Source: Ustulina deusta (lineage: Eukaryota; Ascomycota; Sordariomycetes; Xylariales; Xylariaceae). From it: a DNA stretch of 64,000 bases. Shown one piece after another: positions 41,403-55,100 of the stretch; the first letter of the stretch is position 1, and every line of letters begins with the position of its first letter. A program made the position numbers and the translations under genes. The stretch lies in assembly GCA_023159155.1 (NCBI GenBank), contig JAJNNX010000001.1:2170001-2234000 (forward strand), written 5' to 3'. The notes under the pieces are model-generated. The model had not been told where the DNA came from. It worked only from the letters and a program-made list of their open reading frames with translations, and searched no databases.

Positions 41403-42949
41403 GCTGGATTCGAGTCGTGGATTGGCGATTGGCACGTGCGAGAGTTTCGTGACATACGACCTCGAAAGGCCGCCGCTGTCGTGAGAGGCTGTCAGGACAG
41501 CAGCTCCAGCCTAGGCCTGGCAGGCTGCGGCATGGAGGATGGCGGGGTCCTGGATGGGGGGAATGCGTCATGCAAGCCACATGTGTGGCTGTGTTCTCTA
41601 TGTACCCACCAACATGAATGCCGCTTTTGGCCGACGCAAGACCCGCTCTTGCACAAGCTAAAGTTGCATAACTTCAAGTTCTACGCACCTTTGGTAGGTC
41701 ATGACTCATGATTACCGTAAATAGGTACACTCCAAACCCCGTTTTTTATTTTAAAACGGATGCCGGAGCGACTTCCTAACAAGTCGCCTGTGGCATGGCT
41801 ACCTACCTACATGTAGTACTTCTCTTTGCTAGTTACATGGTAACCGACCTTTACCCCAACTACAGATCTGGTGGGCTACTCTGCCTCAGCAGCAAGGGAG
41901 ACACTACCCTCCCTACGACAGCAGCAATGGGGGGATACGGCAATCCCCCGTGATGAAAACAAAAAACTACAGCTTTCATACCACTCGGCACTAAAGCAGT
42001 ATTTCAGCACCCCGTACATATACAAAGTGTATCATATGCGTGGGGGGGTATAGGGAGGCGTGTTTACGGCTTACTGAAAAGTAGTAGAATTCCACAGGCA
42101 CAAGGCTGGAGGAGAGAGGAATTAGTTCCCATCTAAAAAAAATATTGAAGTGGTGTGAGTGGATCACATGGGCTCAGTACATGCATGAGCTACTTGGTGG
42201 CTTCAATCGTAAGGGATATAAACACCATAGGCGTTTGATTTTTACGAAAACCCGAGGGGGCATCCATAACATAGCTAGCATTGCGAATGAATTCATATCC
42301 TTTGTTTCCTTCACTTTGTCAATTGATCCCCCAAGAGAAAAGAGTGATAACTATGCGAGGAAGTGTATCTCCTAGTATAGGGGCGCTATGACAAATCCAT
42401 AAGGTGTGAACAGCTATTTACAGTTGCCCACGTTAACAGACACTACCTAATGTGATTAGTTTCTGCTCTTTCGGTAATTGTCCGCAAGAATCTAAATATT
42501 ACCTAGGTAAGCAATCGTTGGTGCAGTAAAGTTTAATAATGGTATAGTTATAGAAGTATTCATTGAGTGAATATTAGATAAGTGACAAAAACAACTTGAA
42601 TTTAAAATTTATAATATAAAAGCTAAAGAAAAAAAGGTTTAGGTTTAAAAGGATAAACAGGTCAAAGCCGTGTCCAAAGAGCTCTAGATTAAACAAAGTC
42701 ATTGTATTTAAATAGCCATTTTGTACTCGAAATAAAGAAAAAGGTTATTCCAAAGAGTTAAGATACTATACTTGTTGAGTGTAGGGATACCAATATATAA
42801 GTTATCTATATTGAACCACTCAACTTTCCTCAACCTTCTTTTTTCATTATACAGCCTTTACTTCACTTACAACTTGAAACAGAAACCTAAACTCACACAA
42901 CTACACACCTTTGACAAACATACTACAAGTGTTTGTATTTCTGCTTACC
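41403..42949. other. Intergenic region with an A+T-rich patch
   Basis: No gene is supported. The left part should be the ATG101 promoter. An A+T-rich patch (about 42520-42730) resembles the decayed repeats at the left of the window. The palindrome TACCTAGGTA lies at 42510-42519. Confidence 0.6.
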
Positions 42950-43360
42950 ATGTCTTCCCAACAACAATCTCCATCTTCTAGTCCTCAGTTCACCGAGCTC
43001 CCCTGGGGATGTAAAATTATGACCGACGCTGAAAATTATTGGCCGGTTTCTGCAGCCATTACGCATTCTTGTCCGACTTGTGAGTGCGACCGTTTCGGCG
43101 GCGAGCGTGAGGTCGTGCGAGATTTTCTCCTCGTGGTAGGTTATGAGTTTTACCATAGAAAGGATCCCGAGAAGTACGACTCTCAGTGGTCTCTTTCGGT
43201 TCTCCCGCTCCGGGCTCAACAGCTGGGTATTGATCTTAATACCTTGAAAGCTGGGCTTCTGAAAAGTATTCCTTGGCGGAAATACTTTCAGCGTTTCGAG
43301 GTTGTTGAGGTAGACGGCAAGTTCGTATCTCCCCCCCTCCCCTCGCAGAACAAGGGATGA
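42950..43360 (+). CDS. Small orphan protein, 136 aa
   Basis: The frame runs from an ATG (CTTACCATGTC) to TGA, 136 aa without an intron; I do not recognise a family. The first 14 residues are Ser/Gln/Pro-rich. There is a CPTCEC cluster at about residues 43-48 followed by a charged, helix-prone middle (GGEREVVRDFLLVVGYEFYH) and a tail with LPLRAQQLGIDLNTLKAGLL. No signal peptide or membrane segment is seen. Codon choice is GC-balanced and the frame is clean, which argues that it is real, yet it stands directly beside A+T-rich DNA. It could be a lineage-specific gene, a transposon-derived domain, or a chance frame. Function unknown. Confidence 0.55.
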   Translation: MSSQQQSPSSSPQFTELPWGCKIMTDAENYWPVSAAITHSCPTCECDRFGGEREVVRDFLLVVGYEFYHRKDPEKYDSQWSLSVLPLRAQQLGIDLNTLKAGLLKSIPWRKYFQRFEVVEVDGKFVSPPLPSQNKG

Positions 43361-44235
43361 TTAGTTCATAACCTAGTTGCTGGAGGCACGGGGTAGCGAG
43401 GAAGTGTTACCATAACGTAACTAAGCCGTGCGAAATCTAACATAAACAGCAAACCCTTAATTGGTTATGGTTCAGTGGCCTGGTTGGTTGGCTGTGCCGC
43501 ACACACATCCCATAGAATTTTCTAGGCAACTCCTTCCCTGTCTTTCCAGTTCTTCAACTGTAGATTCCATGCAATATAGCACTTATTGTAAGAGCCTTGC
43601 CTTCTTTTTGGTGTGAAGCGTATAGTAAACACAACTTTGAAATTTAATGAGGACGGTTTCCCTCTGCACAACTTATACATAATTGCACTATGTACCTAGG
43701 TAACTCCGAGGTCATCAGTCACCTGACTAAGAACACGGTGAGCCGCGAGTGCGCTAACCCTACTTTGTCGTGCGCCACAAGCGGCGGGAAAACCGATCTC
43801 GAACCAGTAGACTAACCAATCAATTGCTCGGACCCACATGACAAGCAAGTTTGTTCAGGCACCGTAGTTGCGCGCATGCCGAGGCACACGTCAACAGCTA
43901 CCTAGGTCGGCCTAGAGGGTTCGTACACTCATCATCAGTGGTTCGCATCTCGACCCGACCCGGGCGTCATATAGACACCTCTACCTCTACCGCAACCCAC
44001 ACTGCTCCAACTCAGGTTAGGTAGGCATGTAGGGGGGGTGGATCAGCCCCATCTTCAACGACCAGCAGAATAACAACGACGAAGACGACACGACGAGAAC
44101 AACGACAGCAACAGTCCCTTTTATTCCCCCTCCTGACCGCGAGCTTCATGTCACACCGTCAGTGATCTCCGACCAGCCCCAATCAGTCTCCAGGGAACAA
44201 GCGTGTTCCCGGGCTGCGCCCTATCGCTCTTCAAC
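43361..44235. other. Intergenic region upstream of PEX3
   Basis: No gene seen. TACCTAGGTA occurs at 43693-43702 and a near copy at about 43899. The stretch 44040-44200 is probably PEX3 leader. Confidence 0.65.
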
Positions 44236-46036
44236 ATGCTGTCGACTACGCGGCGGTGGTTTCGCCGCAATCGCACCCCGATAGCCATTGGCGTTGGCAT
44301 CGTCGGCGCCGGCTACCTAGCCACCCAGTATGTCCTGGGCAAGATCAATGACGCGCGCGAGCGCATGAGCAGCGATCGTATTGCGAAAGAGAAGTCAGCT
44401 GCAAGACAAACTGGATACACAAGCCCCCAAGACTAACCATCACGCAGCCTGCGCCGCCGGTTCGAACAAAACCAGGAGGACTGCACATTCACCGTTCTAG
44501 CCCTGCTTCCCTCGGCCACCACGAATGTTCTTGAAACGATGAACACGGAGAACATTACACTAGAGATCCAGCAGATGAAGAGTGCCGCTAGGAGTGTGCG
44601 CAGTGGGGAGTCGTCGGCCGCAGCACCGAGCATTGCGGACACCACTCTAACAGAGGAAGAGGGCAAGAGTATAGCGAGCCTGCAGAGCGAGAGTGGCGTC
44701 CACGCAAGCCAAATGGCTTTGCCCTCTGTTTCTAGCACGGGGGATGTTGCCCAAGACGGCGGCCAAGCGCTACAAAAGGGCCGGAAGACGAAGAGGCAGC
44801 TTTGGGATGATTTGACGATAAGTTGTGAGCGCCCCTCGGTTTAAAGAACAGAACACGTCACATGAAAGCCCTCCCGACTAACCAGCATTCTTAGCGATAA
44901 CGCGAGCCTTCACGCTTGTATACACTCTAGCGCTTTTGACGATGCTCACCAGAATCCAACTGAACCTTCTCGGTCGGAGAAGCTACCTGTCCAGCGTGAT
45001 TTCGCTAGCAACTGGTGCAGCACAATCTACGATCAATCTCGAGAACAACGATGATGATAACCCGGAGCAGGCGTACGGGAGTGATTTCGAAACCAACCGG
45101 AAATACTTGACCTTCAGTTGGTGGTTACTGAATCGGGGATGGGTAGACGTGATGGAAAAGGTCGAGACCGCCGTTCGCGAGGTTTTTGGGCATCTGAGTC
45201 CGCGTGACCTATTGAGCTTTGACACTTTCTCGCAGTTAGCGCTTGAAGTGCGCAAGAAAGTCGAGATGAAGTCAGGCTCTGAGAGACCAGGCGTCCAGTG
45301 GCTGCCTTGTCTCCTTCCGCCGACACCGTTAGAGGATTTCGTCTTGAAGGAGTCAGGCGTCTTAAGTGACAGCGCTACCGCTACTGCAAATCAATCCGGC
45401 AGCTCGTCGACCTCTTCACCCACATCGACAATAACACCGGCCCTTCGCCGTCTGCTGGACGAGACATCCGACCTCGTCGAATCTCCAGCCTTCTGTCACG
45501 TGCTAACTCTCCTCCTCGATGCCGGCTTCTCTGTCCTGCTGAATAAAAAACTGCTGGCTGGCGCTTTCGGCTCAAGCGTCCCGGCTGCGAGCTCTACCCC
45601 CGAGCCTCTAGAACAAGCCGCTACTGACCCCACGACCCGTGCAGTTTTGCTTCCGAAGATTTTATCCGTCCTAACGCGACAGGCCCACGTCATTGGCAAC
45701 GGCATGCCAAACGAGTACCTACAGGAAATGGAATATGTCCAGGACCTTGGAGCCTTCGCCGCCGTTGTGTATTCAAGTAACTGGGAAAATGAGATCCATC
45801 AGGACGAAGAGCTCGTCGCCGCCGCAGCTGGCCTTAACGACGCTGCTGTTGCTTCCGGGCATGGTGATGGAGACGTGTTTCGGCAGGACCCCGGCAACGG
45901 GGTGAGGTCATCCGAGGCGACGCCAGGTGATGAGAGTATCGTTGTGGTGGACCCCTCGCAAAGCTCGTTCGAGAGTGCGTGGGAGAAGGCTGTGGGGTCT
46001 TCGCAAACGGCGTCACAATCACAATCGCAGTCATGA
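44236..46036 (+). CDS. pex3: Peroxin PEX3
   Basis: Three exons (44236-44393, 44448-44824, 44895-46036) give 558 aa. PEX3 is the peroxisomal membrane anchor that receives the chaperone PEX19 with its membrane-protein cargo and starts peroxisome membrane assembly. The N-terminus has the basic peroxisomal targeting stretch RRWFRRNR followed by one membrane segment (about 15-34). NLRRRFEQNQEDCTFTVLALLP, KRQLWDDLTISSITRAFT and LLTMLTRIQLNLLGRRSYLS are hallmark blocks of the cytosolic helical bundle. A Ser-rich insert (about 90-160) and a Ser/Gln tail are typical of filamentous fungi. The first intron uses a weak donor, GTCAGC, but it alone restores the conserved AKE-NLRRRF join. The second uses GTGAGC; GACTAACC branch sites precede both acceptors. 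It converges with BET5. Confidence 0.95.
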
Positions 46037-46949
46037 CCGACGGCTAGTTCCTATGTACCCTTCAGCTTGGAAATTAGCTACTGGTACAGCCACATATAAG
46101 GTCACGATAAGTAGTCGAGGAAAACGTATCTTGAAAAAAACAAACACATCTGGACTCGGAAAAAAAAAAAGAGACGGTGCGCTTTCTACGGCTGGCTAAC
46201 GACTATCGAGTTACCTTAGTCCAACCCCCTACGCAAAGGCCAATACAAGCGAGAAAACAAGGAACTGGCCAATAATTAGGATGCGTCATACAAGTACGGC
46301 GTAGGAATATGGGGTGGAAAGGGATGCACTACACATCGAACGTCGTAATATTTTCATCAAGGCGAAGAAGGGACAAACGGATGGATAACTAGACTACACA
46401 GCTTGGATATTCGGTACGAACGATGACGTGCACCAGCTGTTGTGTATATTACTATGGTAGGTATCTTGGGTGGCCCGAGGTTGAGCCCCATTGTCCACAT
46501 ATAGGACGGACATGTAATCTATATCATAGCATATTGCAGGGCCAGCAACAAAATGCCACAATTGCCCTCCTCTGATGCGAATTTGGTTTCTTGCGAGTCC
46601 CTCCCGAAAGAGAATGGCAATAATAACTTAAGTTACAGGTCCAAGACTTAAATTGATAGGAGGTCTGTTACTAGGCGGACGTAGATGACGAGGAGCCTGA
46701 GGCCAAGCTAGCTTTCTCCTCTATATTCTGGACGTGATGGTCTTCTAGTCATCAGTTCACCGTCAGTCGTATTCCCGGGGTGCATCAAAAAACCACATTC
46801 GTTCATGTGCTGGCATTGATATCGCCCAGGCTGACCGGATCCCCTTCTTTTCAGCCGCGCCGCGTTGTCGGAAGGGCTGACGGACGGGAACTGCCTCTTG
46901 TTCGACCGAGAAGGCGCGAAGAGCCATATATTTTGTTCTTGATTCTCTC
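46037..46949. other. Intergenic region between convergent PEX3 and BET5
   Basis: It should hold both 3' untranslated regions. No other gene is seen. Confidence 0.65.
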
Positions 46950-47924
46950 TCACATCAGCCCACGGATGAACTTGTCCAGGCCGAGCTCGAACATCTCGTT
47001 CCGCACGCCCTCGCCGCCTTTGTGTTCTACAGGTGACAGGGGGTTCTTGACCACTACGGATAAGGCCGCGATTAGTGTGATTTCACGAGACGGACTTGAA
47101 ATCACCACGTATGGGGTGTTTTTTATAGAGGGTCGAAAACAAGAAAAACAAACAAAAACGGGCGTGGAAATTATTATTATTATTTTATTTTATTTTTTAT
47201 AGCACAAAATAGGGAAAAGGAGAGGGTTCTTTCTTCCCCCGAAAAACTCACCGTACTCGACCCAGAGATTGATGTAGATCTGGTGTAGGACGTTGCGCAT
47301 GCTGAGGGCGCCGGGCTCGGTCAGCAGGGCGAAGCGCAGGTTCGTGGGGGTCTCGTAGTAGTGCAGCTTGTACTGGGCGGTGCGGAAGGAGATGAAGGCG
47401 TCGTCGTCGCCGCCGAGCTTGCGCACCATGTTGCGCAGGCTGAAGACGGTGCCGAAGATCAGCTTGGCGTCGTCGGCGCCTTTGTTCCGGCGCGGCTTAG
47501 CAGGAGCCGGTTTTTGGTCTGCTGCGGCGGCTATGGCGGCGTCTGCGCCGTCGGCCTGCTGGCGGTGCTGGTCCGAGGGATGCGCTGGCGGAGTCGACGC
47601 CGCGGGCTGCTGCAGCCATTGTTTCGAGTAGATGCACTCGGCTGTGAGGTGGAGAACAGATTGTTAGCGGACGAGGCGTCTTGCTTGGTTGGGGTGGTGA
47701 TGTGGTGCTGTGCTCATGTTGTGGTTTGCCTCGCCTCGTCTGCCTGCCTGTCTGGATGCGTGAAGTGTATAAATCACATCGCATCCTCCCAGTCAGGTGT
47801 CTGCATGGCCATAGGCGCAACATACGGCTGACTTGGGTGGACGAGGCTCGGCGAGGCTCGACTTGGCTCGACTTGACTTACTGTGGCGGTCAAAGATGTA
47901 CAAGGAATAGACCTGGACGGGCAT
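46950..47924 (-). CDS. bet5: TRAPP complex subunit BET5 (TRAPPC1)
   Basis: Three minus-strand exons (47924-47882, 47641-47252, 47053-46950) give 178 aa. BET5 is a small longin-fold core subunit of the TRAPP complexes, the exchange factors for Ypt1/Rab1 that tether vesicles at the Golgi. The start MPVQVYSLYIFDRH, then CIYSKQW, KLIFGTVFSLRNMVRKLGG, QYKLHYYETPTNLRF, MRNVLHQIYINLWVEYVVKN and a final NEMFELGLDKF are all family blocks. An Ala/Gln-rich insert of about 40 residues (about 22-62) separates the first two strands, as in other filamentous fungi. Donors are GTAAGT and GTGAGT. The first exon is only 43 nt, so automated models may drop it. The gene is divergent from the kinase at 49632. Confidence 0.94.
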
Positions 47925-49631
47925 GACGCCGGCGCGGGCTTCTCTAGCTGAGACTAGAGGTAGAGAGCTCACATGCCCGTGATCAATGGCGGGTGAGTTC
48001 GTATGCGATGAAGCAGTGTTGGAGTTTGCTTGATGCTTGAGATGGGTAAATCGAATACAATTTCTTAGGTAAGTATGTAGGTACGTAGTAGACCTACATA
48101 GGGTAAGGTGGACTACATGTGAGTATAGGTAGATGAAATTAGTGTTGGTACCTAGGTACAATTGGAGCTCAACGTCCTCGGTACATCCCGGAGGTACCTA
48201 CATGTACTAAATTCCTTGGCCCATCAGGCAGGCGACTTGGCTTGGCTGGCTACATACACATGTATCTGGTAGGTTAGGTATTTTCAACTCGGTACACGGA
48301 GTAGGTACCTAGGTAGCTGGATTCTCACCAGCCTCAAAACGCGGATATAGCGGCATACGCGACGGCAAGCACGGCATTGGGTCGACCATTCTTATTTTGT
48401 GCCAAGATATTGTACTAGGTGTTGTTGATACTTATCCCGAAGGACATAGGGTGTTTGTACTTAAGAGGATCTATAAGTTCCATTTTCCACCCCTACACTT
48501 CTCTCATACAACTTCTTCTACCGGTACCTCTTCCTTTTCATCGAGATTACTGTCATGTTTACGTGTTCTCTTTAAGACTTGTTCTCAGTTAGTTAACCCA
48601 CATAAATAGTTTTTTTTTTCAAATGTGTATGTACCGCAGAAGGTGTTATTTGATGTTTACTACCTATGGTGACTGTAATTCGACGTTAATGCTTGCCTAG
48701 GTATGATCCTTTATATTCAATCTATCTATAACCCACCAGACTAGTACCTAGTCCTAAGTTGATAGCAGTATTGCTCACGACCCCTGCCAAAAATACCTAG
48801 GTAGGTACAATAAATACACATAGATAACGTAGTAAATTGATTTCAAGACGATTTCTTGCTGCTTGATAATTGTTAAATGGATAGTGCTATATATTTCTAT
48901 ACATTTGTCTTTTCGAATTATTCATGTACAAAGATTGCACAGCATGACGATAACTTCCTCGGCATGTAGAAAATGCCTGGTGTTGATAACATATGACTTT
49001 TGTGTTCTGGACTCTTGACAGCCCTATTGGTCTATACATAGGACTACCTGGGAAGTGCAGGACCCCGAACTGGGTTCTGACTGGGGCGTTCTCTCTGCAA
49101 CAGGGGTCGTCGGTGGGCGGAATGGCCAAGGTGATTTGCTAGATGCCCAAATTAGTCGCTGTTGGGCTGAACCGAGCCAGAACTGAAGTGCGGCTTCTCC
49201 CTGATAGCACTTCCTATACACTAGCGCAAGTAGCGTCGGTAGGGAGGTAGCTGTAGTGGACAAAGACGCTGCTGGTGTCCTGACCACAACATTACAACAC
49301 GATTAATTTGTGAAGCAGCAGGCAAAGAAGGCTCTCGCCATCTACTCCGTGACATCTGCCTTGTCCTTTTTCTCTCCCTGCCTCTGTCCTGCCTCTATCC
49401 TGCCTCTATCCTGCCTCTGCCCTCCCTCTATCCCCCTCTCTATCCCTTTAAACACGCCAATCACCTCATCTGCTACGATGCCTTCTTTTTGATGTCTGTC
49501 ATATACACTCCATCTATCTTTCTGGTAATCTAGCTTTGGTCTTACTGTCAAGCTCCGAGTCTACCCCCCACCTCCCAGTTCCCGTCTCTTGGCAACCGTG
49601 TTATTCAACGAGATCAACACCCGACCACACC
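47925..49631. other. Divergent intergenic region between BET5 and the CaMKK gene
   Basis: No gene is supported. Three exact TACCTAGGTA palindromes (48149, 48306, 48794) and many TAGGTA/TACCTA words lie here. The right end is the pyrimidine-rich leader of the kinase. Confidence 0.65.
49378..49432. repeat. 11-bp tandem repeat, five units
   Basis: Units of the form CTGCCTCTATC, with one or two changes per unit, lie in the pyrimidine-rich leader of the kinase gene. Confidence 0.85.
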
Positions 49632-52123
49632 ATGATACAACCACGCAACGCCGTCGTCGACATGTCCACTGCGAGAAGCCCTCACAGCTTACCCGCCCCA
49701 CTATCCCCGCGACCACGCATCAGTGTCGACCAAAGTGCTGATGGCGCAAACGAATCGAGATCTGCCCCTCACTTGTAAGTCAGAGCTTAGATTAGGTAGC
49801 GTAAAATACCTACGGTCTGTTGCAAAGCTGCCCCGCGATGCACAACGCTCCGACATAGTCATCTAAGACATGCACACGTCAGATCAGCACTCCCTGTTCC
49901 TCCGTTGAGCCCCATGAGGCATCACAAGAGGACCCCGTCACAGCATCGCGAAGTCAAAGTAAGGAAGCATATCATCTGTTGTGCTAGCTGTGTACGTGCC
50001 AATGTGGGCTAATTTCGAGGTCCCCCCCTCCTGTTCTAGGAGACGCTCGATGCCAAGTACACGAACGACGAGATTGATGGCATGTCACAATCTACCATCA
50101 ATCAGTATATGATTGGAGAAGAGATTGGCCGGGGCTCTTACGGTGCCGTCCATCTAGCTACCGATCAGTTCGAGAATGAATATGTAAGCGCAGACTTTAT
50201 GGAACAGTTGCCGTAGCAGATAATGGCTCACCCGCTTCCCCATAGGCCGTTAAGGAATTCTCTAAATCCCGCCTGCGAAAGCGAGCGCAGTCCCATATCC
50301 TGAGGCGTCCCGGACCCGGGACACCTCACCAGCAAGCACCCGGCATGGGATTGAACAACTTTTACAGAAAACAATTTGGCCGCCAGGAGGATGCCGAATC
50401 CAAAGACGCCCTGTACTTGATCCGTGCCGAGATCGCCATCATGAAGAAACTGCATCATCCTAACCTTGTTGCCCTGATCGAGGTCCTTGACGACCCCGAA
50501 GACGACTCTCTATACATGGTCTTAGAAATGTGTAAGAAGGGCGTTATCATGAAGATCGATGTGGATCAACAGACTACTCCTTACGAAAGTGAACTTTGCC
50601 GCACTTGGTTTCGTGACCTGATTCTCGGCATTGAATATCGTAAGTCTAGGATTATTACACAGTTACATTTAGGCACCATTCTTTAACACGCCAACAGTGC
50701 ATGCTCAAAATATCATTCATCGTGACATAAAACCCGATAACCTGCTCTTGACGGAAGACGATGTGCTCAAGATTGTTGACTTCGGAGTCTCCGAGATGTT
50801 CGAGAAGTCACATGAGATGATGACAAACAAATCTGCCGGGTCCCCAGCCTTCATACCGCCAGAGCTCTGTTACAAGCACGGAGACGTTTCAGGCACGGCT
50901 GCAGATGTCTGGTCCATGGGCGTAACACTCTACTGCCTGAAGTATGGGAAATTGCCGTTTAACGGTAATAACGTCTTAGATATGTATGAAGCCATTCGAG
51001 AGAAACCATTCTTTCTCCCTGATGGAGAAGACCCGGACTTCGTAGATCTGATTACACGGATCCTGGATAAGAATACCAGCACAAGAATCACATTGCGCGA
51101 AATCCGAGTAAGCCTCTGTTGGAACGTCGATGTACAGATAATGCTGACTGTTACTAGAACCATCCCTGGGTGACAAGAAATGGGGACGACCCTCTTCTGC
51201 CCGAGGAAGAAAACTGCTCCTACATGGTGGAAACCAATGAGCTTGAGGTGAACCACGCCTTTACACGCAAGATGGATCATCTCATCTGTGTAGTAAGCAG
51301 TTCTACCGTTTAATCATTACCGTTGCCGTCACTAAAACTGTCTTAGTTAAAAGCAATACGGCGCTTCAAGGGGCTCATTTCGCAAAGCCGGGCCACAACA
51401 CCACGAACTGCCCATGAGCCTAGACTACAGGCAACGGAAATCAAAGTAGAGCCACCGACGTCCTGGTCGTCTTCAAATCAAAACTCCGAGATAACCGAAC
51501 CAATTCCAACGAAGTCTGTTGCTGAAGAAGCTGCCGAACTCATTGAACAACGTAATGCCTACCGACAATTAGGTCTACCTTCAAGAGTCATTGGCTCCGA
51601 ACAAAATGTCAAGGAAGAGCCTCAAATCCCCGACTCAACCGAGAAAAATACCTTATTCCTTGGAATTGGCACGGGTGGGGACGATGAATTCTCTACTCCC
51701 GAGGGTTTGACCAATACTGTCGCAGAATCCCCCACAGGCATCGATTTTGACGTCTACAATCGGGCTTTTGAGACGGAGATAAGGCGAATCCGCTCAGACA
51801 GAAAGAAGAACCGATCCTGGACGTACATGACAAAGCTGTTGGGCGAGAAGGAGAGGGATAAGTACGTTGGAGACGACTGCATGATTATCGAAGCCGGCAA
51901 TTCACTGGCAACGTCAGTCGTGTCAAAAACATATTCTCTAGTGCACGAGGCTGAGCATAGCCATCGTGGAGAACACCCCAATTTCCCACCAACAACAGAC
52001 GAAGAGAGTGCCCAAAGAGTCGTGGAAGCAGCAAAGGAGACGGGTTTCAGGTTTGCAGACCTAGTAGTATCAATGACGAAAGATATGAAGGGGAAAGCAA
52101 CGGCGCGAGAGCAAAATGATTGA
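49632..52123 (+). CDS. cmkC: CaMKK/Ssp1-like serine/threonine protein kinase
   Basis: Seven exons (49632-49774, 49883-49958, 50040-50183, 50246-50639, 50698-51107, 51158-51292, 51347-52123) join in phase to 692 aa. Kinases of this group (fission yeast Ssp1, Aspergillus CmkC, mammalian CaMKK) phosphorylate the activation loop of AMPK/Snf1-type and CaMK-type kinases under nutrient or stress signals. Seen: glycine loop IGRGSYGAV (102-110), the AVKEF lysine at 124, HRDIKPDN (260-267), VDFG (279-282) and an SAGSPAF-PPE activation segment. Between the lysine and helix C is an Arg/Pro-rich insert (RKRAQSHILRRPGPGTP), the mark of CaMKK. The C-terminal 260 residues are largely disordered and carry acidic/PEST-like stretches; no clear calmodulin site is visible. 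The start is the first ATG of the exon; an internal Met ten codons on is an alternative. The first two short exons are the least certain. Confidence 0.88.
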
Positions 52124-55100
52124 TGCACTACCAAATATTTGAATACTATGCACCAATCAACGATAGGTACTAACGACCTTGATTACAGAGGTCTGAGCCT
52201 CTAAAGATGGGAGTGTTCATCGAAATCTTACGGTTATGACAATACTAAAGCTTGTAGGGCGTCATATCATCGAGCCGGCATTTGGTTATCCGACAAGTGA
52301 GGGGAACACATGGATGGCGGTATCTGAGCAGTTTACACGACACGGGTTTTAGTATGATTATTTAGTTACACCAGCGGTATTCGCATAGATTCAGAAGGCG
52401 ACGGACAGACGCACACATACAATAGAAGCACGGGTGTCAGTTTCGATTACCCTTCCACAGATTGTCTCTATGACATGATGAAACCACCTACCGCTTTCGC
52501 TAGCTAAATCCGCTCTGGCATATACGTCTCATCGTATGGACGCAAGCTGATGTTGTGTGGGATTTGGCAGTGAGATGGACTTTTCGCTCCGGATAACATC
52601 TACTCTACCTATCACCGCAGAGCAAATGTTAATTAAGTAGTGCATCTGTCCTACCATGGCGTCATGGTATCGTCGAACCCAATCGATAGAGGAGAAGCCG
52701 ATCTATGATGAATCTCCAACCGTCATCCACTCCTGAAGGAAGGGGTACTTACCATAACGAGATAAGCATCTAATTAAACAATTAATCTGATGATATCGTT
52801 ACACAACGCCGTATCAAGAAACTTGAACCGATGGGATTGTAACGTGTCATACCAGACATGTTGGTAAGGGCCACCACCACCTGCCCAGTACGAGTTATCG
52901 GGTACGCCTGTCCCATGTGTCCTATCTGCAAAGAAACATAAAACAGGTACTCGATGAGAAAAACCAAGCCCGAAGGGGGACTGGGACGCATCGACACGTC
53001 AGCTGGGTAGCTATCTAGAGACAGGGCGTCAGTTCTAGTTCAGCCTGGCCTAGTCCAGCCCAATTGGTAACCTGGAGGCAGAAGATAGGTAGTCGTGGCC
53101 AAACTCCCTACCACACCTAAAAGTGGGAAATTCCTAACGGTTCTGTCAGTTTCAGCTCAGAACGAAAAGACGTCGTGCGGACTCCACTCCCCATGTCGAC
53201 GTGGCCTTAGTAAGTAAGGAGTGTTGAGAGTTCAAATGGAGGTTAGCTTGTGTGCGCACGAGGTCCCGTTATTGTCATCGTGATGCAGTGTTCGACATGC
53301 GTTGAGTTGTTTTCATGTGATTTCCCGCCCCCTTCACCCCTCGTGTGAGGTTTCAGCTGATTCGCCGTACTTCAGATTATTAGCTCAATGCACGTAGGTG
53401 GTGTTTCGTACAATGTCAGATAAGTTTCAAGGCATGTGACCGTGGCGGGCGTCAGTTATCCACTGGCGAATGTGCGAAAGAAACTGCCCCACGGGATATT
53501 GTGCGGAGATGGGTGAGGGGGTAATGCGGGATGCTACCACAACTCGGCCATGAGGAAAAAGGAAAAAGCCCAACCCCACGTTTTTGTCCCCAGATTTCAG
53601 GGTTCAGTACCCCGTACTTTTCTACTGCGTCAACTAGACGACCGTCTTTCTCACCTCCGAGACACGGTACCCAAGCCGATCTGATTCGATAATCTTACTT
53701 TAGTTTCTCTTCGCTAAAACACATTTCGTGCCTTTAGTCTCTAGCGTCGGCCCTATTCCATAGAACATACCACTAGGGCAGAATGTCGAGGAGCCAACGC
53801 CCAACTAACTAATGGTGCATCGGTCTGGGTGCCTGGTCTAGTTAACTTCCGTTAAACGTCTAATATAGCAGGCCGATGCGAGGTTTTAGCCCTAATAAAA
53901 TCGCTCGTTTGATATTCAGGTCTCTCCAGCCAGACAAAGGGGGAGGAGCTGTCAGGCCGTTCTTGGGCAGCTGCAGCCGAGGAATGTAGTGTAGCTCAAA
54001 AGGCCACAACATGTGCAAGTAGATTGGAACGGCCCTGGACCAATAGAATTCGGGAGGACAGCCAGCATAAATCCACGTTGGATAATCATAGGTGAGCGCC
54101 GGTGGATGGAGAAGAAGCGTAGCCGGGAAGCCCTGGATTGGTCAGCAATGGTTATCTCTGGTATGACGCGTTGTCGTACCTCGTTCTGTTGCTCTATATA
54201 CTGTACGTCTTCATAATTTCCGGAGAGCCGGGGGCGACAAGCGCCGAATTGAGATGAAAGGATATCAAAGTCGTTCACCTCATGCACGGAGTTTTCCCCA
54301 GAAACGGCCCGAGAACATGGCAGGAGCGTTGCTTGGCTGGCAAATCGGGAATGAATTGATTTTATAAGGCGAATTATAGAAACAAATATTATCCTCTAAT
54401 CGATGGCAGACTCTCCAACAATAACTGGGCGGCTCGGTGGATGTTTGGTGATACGCCGATCCACCGGTCAAGGGTTCGCTGCTTCCCATTCGTCTGGGGG
54501 CCTGGACGACACGCACTCGCTTATCTGTCTCTAAAGGGCAGCACGGCGGCATTTCGAGCGCTGGTTGTTTGCCTTTCACAGAGACATGCCGTATCGCGCG
54601 CATCCGAGGAAAAAGAGGTGAGCGCGAATGAAAACCAGGGGGTTGAGATGCAAGGTCACTGCAGCCAAAGCAGCCCCTATCTCGTGTCATCAAGCTGAGC
54701 AGGTTGGAAGGACCCTATCCGACCACTCATCTTTTGCCGTTCGGCCACGGGTTTGGGTGCTCATATGATCCGATAATGCATCTGGCGCATAGGTTTCACT
54801 GAAGCCACCTGGGTTTGTTGGTCGATGATCCGATAAGATGAAAAGCCTGCGAACGGCATGGGCGCGACATGGGAGCCTATGTACCCTAGGACACCTTACC
54901 TAAGACACGGGCGGTCTGGTACGTACTGTACTTGGCGAAGGTACCTAGGTACAGTGGATTGGAGCTCTTTTGAGCTTTGTCCAGTAAGAAGGCGTTTTGG
55001 TGGAATGAAGGGATGGAAACTTCACCAAAGCCGACAGACCGGTACCTCCTGGGATATGTGGCTCTATGCAGGCAGCTATGTACCTAGGTATGCGGTATGA